Assembly (NCBI GenBank): GCA_023678885.1
Contig: CM042958.1
Coordinates: forward strand, 12,890,852 to 12,954,851
Length of the DNA stretch: 64,000 bases
Direction: 5' to 3'
From: Pogostemon cablin
Lineage: Eukaryota; Streptophyta; Magnoliopsida; Lamiales; Lamiaceae
The translations under genes and the position numbers were made by a program. The notes under the pieces were generated by a model that worked only from the letters and a program-made list of their open reading frames with translations, ran no database searches and was not told the DNA's origin. Shown here piece by piece: positions 59,001 through 64,000 of the stretch (the stretch's first letter is position 1; every line of letters starts with the position of its first letter).

Positions 59001-62000
59001 AGATTCAGAATAAACGTTCATGTGCAGTAATGATCATCTAAAAGTGGCCCAAAATGAAAATCATAACTTAAAATTTATTAAAGAAAACATGATAAGATAT
59101 TTGAAACTGGTAAACAAAGGGTGCAAAAAGTTTGAACCAAGCATGAATATTGGATTTGGGTTGAACCTCTTATAAATACCATTAGCGCAAAACAGATTTT
59201 GGCCAGGGACAATCTTCAACTTATAAGTATAGATTCAACTATTTAAAAAGCTGATAACTTGAGAAAAAAGAAAATTATTAAGATTCAAGGAGATGAAAAT
59301 CATAAAATGCTGCAATTTATCTTTCAATATCAAAGAAAGATAAAGAAAACTCATATATTACAGTATGACATGACTAAAGTCGTTCTAGGGTATAAAGACT
59401 ACACCATAGTTGATCCTGATGAAAAGTAAATAACTGATATGATCTCACCTCATTTTCGCTAAGCGATTCATGCAAGTAGCAGCTGCATGAGCACCATAAT
59501 CTCTCAGAAGAACAGAGTAAAGACCATATTTGTTCCCATTTCCTGATGTAATATTGGATGAACAAGAATATCAGCGAACACAGAAAGGAAAACCTAATTA
59601 CTCCATCAATATTTTAGGTAATGCGTATTATCAAGTAAGCCAACTTTGATGCAATCCGATATCCCTCAAGGCTTATTAGGCTATATATCCACGTGACAAT
59701 TTTGAAAACTAAACTATATCAGCCCATATGGTGTATAAACATTAATGGTACCCTTATAGGAACTGGTTAATTAAAGAGAAAAAAATAATCAAGAAAAGTA
59801 GCACAAAGTTTCAATGCACTGAATCACTCAACAAACTTCAGCATCAGCAATAAAAACAAATGGAGTGTCTAGATTCTAGCAGGCAGCAGCGCTGATTGAT
59901 GATTCTAGATCATTTAAATAAAGGCCATGTTCATATTCTGAAGTTTTTAAATTAATTTCATGAAATGACTGGACATGTCATTCAGTGGTATTTGTGAACA
60001 CAATAAGTAAACCAGCGACAAAAAACTAAACATAGAATAAAGTAGAATAGAACAAAACTACAAGCAATCTAGTTGTTAATCATTTCTTATATACTCTTTA
60101 ATATTTCTATTTATGACAAACGTCTTTCTTCAGCAGAGATCGAAATGATTTTGAGGATAAAGTCATTACCACTGACTCAAACTAAGTTGGTAGCGATTTA
60201 ACTAAAAATAGCATATATAACAACTTCGCAAACTAGAAATACACATACAGTACTTCTAGAAGCTTGATGCCCATATTGTTACAAGAACACACTGACAAAC
60301 ATCAGTGACAAAGCAGTGAATATAACAGGTTAGATCCATTTGATGTGTTAATTTCAAATCAAAACTTTCAAATATACAATGACTACACAAGCATGAACAA
60401 GTTTAGGACAAGATAAGATCACATTGATCACAGTGAAATGGCATCATATTACAAATAATAATAATAAATAAATAATCAAAAAAATTTTAAAAAAAACGTG
60501 GAAAAAAAAAAGAAACAAAGAAAACCTTCTTCGAACTTCCAGAGTAGGTGAACACGCACTAGTCAAGGGTGCAAGGAAGAACATTACATGTTCATACTAA
60601 AATTGTAATGGTGAAGTTGAGCAAATATTGTGCCAATTTTTGTCTCAACAAATTGGCACATTTTAGCATCTTAAAAACACAATCATAAAATCATAAAATA
60701 CCGGTGCTAATTCAGAATGATTGTTTTTCACCGTAGGTATGTTTGTTTTGAGCTTAGCTTGACTAATGTGGCTTTGTAAGGTACGAATACTTATAAGTGT
60801 GGATCATGACATGAATATTACATTGTGAAAAGTATTGTGGTAATGATTGAATAAATGAAAAGAATGCGAGAGAAGATGTAAAGTATTAGAGATGGTGTGT
60901 GTTTGTATCTAAAAATATAATTAAAATGAGCATGTATTATCAAGTAGGATTTGGTGGATTAGAAAGCCAGCATTATTATCGAGTCAAAACAAATAAACTC
61001 TTGAATTACGAAGTACAATCGAGCTTAATAAGCTTGTAGCCTGAGGTTTGGAATGTTTGTAAATGACAACCATGTTAAGAATGAAGGATCATCCATTTCA
61101 ACAAGTAGCTTAGTTAACAACAAGTTGATAATAATTGCAGACTCTTCAGCAACTAAACTAATCCAAGATTTTCACGTGTGCTGCAGTGAAAGAGCCAGGA
61201 ATCATACCCAGGGGGCCCGAAATAACATTGTAAAACAAGATAATATATTGTATATTAAAAATAAATAAATTCATTAATATATCAAATGCATGCATAGAAT
61301 ATTTTAGTGTAGTTTATATCATAAAAATAATGTGAATACATATATTTCAAATTATCAAATGTATAAACTATAAAGAGATTAATATATAGACCGGTACACC
61401 ACATAATTACCAACAAAGGTGAAACTTTTTGAGATTCGAACCTAAGGATAAATACTACTCCAAAGCACGAGTTAGAATTATTACTATATAGTATAGTTAT
61501 TATCAAAATATCAGGAGGGCCCAATGCCCCCCACCCCCCAGGCCACAATCCACATGTGGCTCCGTCCCTGCCTATGCAATAAATTTAATGCACACAAAGA
61601 TCACAATACATAATTGAACTGTGTCATTCAGAATAATAAAAAAATCATATAACAATACTGACCTAATGTGGCCTTTCCAAGTTGCCCACTGATTAGCTCA
61701 CTATTGCGAATACATACAAATCTATCCTTTGGGCACATAGTCTCTCTGGAGTCTTCATAATCCTTTTCTGCTACGGTAAGATTTACATATATTCTCAGCT
61801 TTCCATGAAGGCGCAATAGAACATTGAACAACTGTTTACCAGTCCAAAGTTCCACTGGCTACAATTATAGAAAATACAATAAGAGATGTGAAATATTATT
61901 TAAAATATGGGGATGGTTTCAAAGCTAAATGTCTACACCAGCTTCCAACCTACAGAATAAAGTGGATCATTAACATTCATCACAAAAGATGGGTAAAGCA

Positions 62001-63043
62001 GAACCTTCGTGTGTGAATAAAATGAAAATATGCAAGCCACTAGACTGTTGCATCTTTAATTATTACTAGACTGAAATGAATAGCTCCCAGTTATATAAGC
62101 AGCTTAACTGCTTAGGACTTTTGAATTCTTTTTCTTCTTAACAGCCCTAGGCAGTTCTAAAGTACGAGTTAATTTGTGATTCTGTTGAAATAATACAAGG
62201 CCATCATAAAAACAGCAGTATCATCCATTTTTTCTCATTTCAGTAACAGATATAATTAAAGGATAGGGAATAACAACACACTATGCAGTTTAAAATTAAA
62301 CGACATTCTTTTTATAATAACTAACATTCAAAACTAATCTGTACTTGGTATAAATCAAATGAGGCACATGGTGCTGGGGCATCACAGATTCACAATCAAA
62401 CCCCCTCATCACAGGCTTCTCAGCTAGACTACAGCCTTCATTAAAAATTGTAAACTGGCAGTCATTTAGAGGAGAAACAGAAATATATCGATGTAGATTA
62501 AGTATAAAAAAGAGAGAAGAAAGAAAGAAACATCTTTGCAGTGCCCCAACCAAAAATTATAAATCAATTGACAGATATGCACGCACGAATTAGAGAGAGA
62601 TTGTATCAGGTGTGTATGTGCCCAGCAAACAATTGAATACAAGACAAATGAAGCACACTACCACATTGGATTTCACCACACATCAGGAATCCACTATAAA
62701 CTACAGAAATTCTGTATTTAATATTTACCACCCTAATTACAGATACAAGAATGACAACACATGCAGCACATAAATTCACCTAAAAGAACAAAAATACAAA
62801 ACAAGTAGACAAACAAAGACCAATAACATTTGTAGCAGCAGGACATACACTCACCTTAAATAGCGCTGGTGTTGGCAAATCAACTGGATCCATTGCGTCA
62901 CCGATGTATGAACACATAAGCGAAAATGAGGACCGGTCGTAAAAGGTGTCCTTTCTTGTTATAAGATAAGATGTTGTTAAAAAATCCTGGGTAGAAGCAA
63001 CCAAGATTTCTCCATTCTTTGGGGTGCACAAATTGTTCTGGAC
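50092..63043 (-). CDS. NRPC1: DNA-directed RNA polymerase III largest subunit, 3' two thirds
   Basis: Catalytic subunit of nuclear RNA polymerase III, which makes tRNAs, 5S rRNA and U6. Sixteen exons are readable on the minus strand: 63043-62855, 61858-61663, 59542-59449, 58098-57864, 56793-56602, 55966-55868, 55369-55166, 54710-54384, 53883-53736, 53634-53483, 53244-53089, 52977-52864, 52745-52675, 51825-51621, 51184-50982, 50140-50092. They join in frame to 877 residues of the 1350-1400 usual. The bridge helix (GREGLVDTAVKTADTGYMSRRL region, joined from two exons) and trigger loop (GEPGTQMTLKTFHFAGVAS) are intact. RPC1-specific text includes VPRIKEIINAAKRINTPII, GVDGCRTSSNHVIEV, LGITRFGVQKMKDSILMLAS and EGVSECIIMG. 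The exons encoding the NADFDGDEM active-site region lie beyond 64000. All junctions are GT-AG. The stop at 50092 gives a short tail after the last splice. Confidence 0.94.
53997..54079. repeat. 40-bp tandem duplication with CT repeats
   Basis: Two adjacent copies of a unit containing ACATCAAAACTCTCTCTCTC, next to a short (GA)n run at 53962-53980, within an NRPC1 intron. Confidence 0.85.
54758..55106 (+). mobile_element. 5'-truncated LINE (L1-type) in an NRPC1 intron
   Basis: 349 bp ending in a 15-base poly(A), flanked by a 21-bp target-site duplication (GATACAGCTCTAGAAACTAA-T, 54737-54757 and 55107-55127, one mismatch). The left end encodes LWSIRLERNMRIF, the conserved zf-RVT-like segment near the C-terminus of plant LINE reverse transcriptases; stops follow. 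It is antisense to NRPC1. Poly(A), long target duplication and extreme 5' truncation are the signature of target-primed reverse transcription. Confidence 0.88.
58099..59448 (-). other. NRPC1 intron, 1.35 kb
   Basis: A GT-AG intron between IGNHGFSIG-encoding and NRLAKM-encoding exons. No additional exon or recognised element is seen in it. Confidence 0.7.
60629..60658. other. Short perfect inverted repeat
   Basis: GTGCCAATTT and AAATTGGCAC flank a 10-base loop. It could be a trace of a MITE. Confidence 0.6.
61183..61573. mobile_element. TE-like segment with GGGGCCC/GGAGCCA ends
   Basis: Begins AAGAGCCAGGAATCATACCC followed by GGGGGCCC, and ends GGCCACAATCCACATGTGGC then TCCGTCCCTGC. The G/C-rich ends on an AT-rich core resemble the common plant elements starting with a GGGGCGGAGCCA motif. 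Exact family and target duplication are not resolved. Confidence 0.4.
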
Positions 63044-64000
63044 CTGCAGCAGGAATGACACAGATTGAAACGGTGGAAAATAAAATACAATTTTTTTAGA
63101 CACAGCACCCTCTGATTCCTTATTTACAATTTACAGTTACATTCATTTATACACATGAAGATATCCTTTTTTAACATCCAAAATTTAATTAAGAAAAAAT
63201 CATATGCAGTTGTGCTTATGATAAAGTTATGAAATAAAAACATCATGGATTGTAATTCAAAACCATGAGATATTGGACAATTCTCAGAATGTGTGCTATA
63301 TCAAGTACACCTCCACTGAAATACTCACACGAAAACCCAATTTGAACCCTTCAGATATAACAGGCACTCAATTTCAAGAAATTAGGTGGAAATTTTTGGA
63401 GAACTTTGGAGAACTTGAGCCTGCCAGCTCCTGAATTTCTGAATTAGTTTAAGTGTTTAACAATTTTCCTATGATCACAGAGAATTATTAATAGGCATTT
63501 CAGGAATGGTTGGTATCAGATCAGCAAACAACTATTGAATATTCATCTTAGGCCAAATTATACATTTCACTATCATTCCTTTATATAATAATATACTTCA
63601 TCAGTCTGAGTAAGCATCAATCAATTAAAACCTGCTATCACATTAAATTTGAACAGCAGAATGCATATGAAGTAAAGCAGATCACAAAGTCAAGAATATA
63701 AATTTTCTACCAAGAATCAACACAGCAACTGACCAGAAATACCAAAAAGAATCACATCTGACAGATTTTAAATGGAAGTCCTTGTGAAAGATATCAAATA
63801 CTGATAAAAAGGGAAGTTATCAGTGTGTTTGCACAATACATAATAATGTGATGTCCTTGCAGGCATGCACATATATAGGTAAAGAGGAAGATGAGGATGA
63901 CTACTACAAGATTGCTCCATCTCCACCTCATAACATGGGTTTTGTTCAAAGCCAAATTAATACAATAAGGCTCTAAGGCAGTACAGATAGATAGTATGTC
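63044..64000 (-). other. NRPC1 intron running off the window
   Basis: The region upstream of the VQNNLCTPKNG exon shows no ORF matching the expected NADFDGDEM / EALMLMG exon on the minus strand. The intron is therefore longer than 950 bp and the next exon lies outside. Confidence 0.65.

Larger units (their letters stand above)
59543..61662 (-). other. NRPC1 intron, 2.1 kb, with transposon remnants
   Basis: The longest complete intron of NRPC1. It contains a short perfect hairpin (60629-60658) and a TE-like segment (about 61183-61573). No exon is seen. Confidence 0.65.

Noticed and set aside
1..64000. CRISPR arrays, bacterial operons, riboswitches
   Set aside because: Nothing of this kind is present. 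Gene structure is that of a plant nuclear genome, and the only regular repeats are the tandem array, microsatellites and transposon ends.

Overview
The window is nuclear DNA of a flowering plant. It carries plant-type HMG-CoA reductase, an ARID/HSP20-like protein, cellulose synthase, a cluster of 2-oxoglutarate dioxygenases and the largest subunit of RNA polymerase III. The genes have many short introns and lie in very AT-rich intergenic DNA full of plant transposon remnants. An asterid (perhaps Lamiales) would fit, but that is only an impression from the protein sequences; no species is claimed.

Layout: 1-1671 (+), 3' part of an HMG-CoA reductase gene. 1.7-8.0 kb, intergenic DNA with a CACTA-type transposon end, a Tourist-like MITE and small tandem duplications. 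8064-14443 (-), a complete 12-exon ARID plus HSP20-like gene, including one GC-AG intron. 16213-27720 (+), a CesA6-group cellulose synthase gene in 13 exons that is probably a pseudogene: a TAG codon and a one-base frameshift lie in exon 4, and a 5.48-kb Ty1/copia element with 634-bp LTRs and a TTTAT target duplication sits in intron 4. 27907-29591, 32997-34185 and 38352-39928 (-), three related 2-oxoglutarate/Fe(II) dioxygenase genes. The outer two look intact. The middle one is dead: it has lost the HxD metal-binding motif, carries frameshifts, and is truncated at a junction with the start of a ubiquitin reading frame. Remnants of a fourth copy lie at 42.4-45.3 kb. Between the dioxygenases are a broken NATA/THT-like acetyltransferase (36131-36743), a probable solo LTR (37632-38267), a candidate small secreted peptide gene (30400-30588, -) and an array of diverged tandem repeats. 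40-50 kb is repeat-rich DNA with inverted-repeat elements, MITEs, a SINE-like piece, an element that may carry a captured gene fragment, and a long (AT)n tract. 50092-63043 (-), the last 16 exons of the RNA polymerase III largest subunit (NRPC1), with a 5'-truncated LINE in one intron; its 5' part lies beyond the right edge.

The genes do not form one pathway. HMG-CoA reductase feeds cytosolic isoprenoid synthesis, ARID and NRPC1 are nuclear housekeeping functions, and CesA is a cell-wall gene. The only functional grouping is the dioxygenase array, a tandem specialised-metabolism family undergoing birth and death. The most notable points are the dead dioxygenase joined to ubiquitin sequence, the young copia element with a damaged integrase and reverse transcriptase inside a decaying cellulose synthase gene, and the possible secreted peptide. 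I found no clear evidence of a wholly new biological system.
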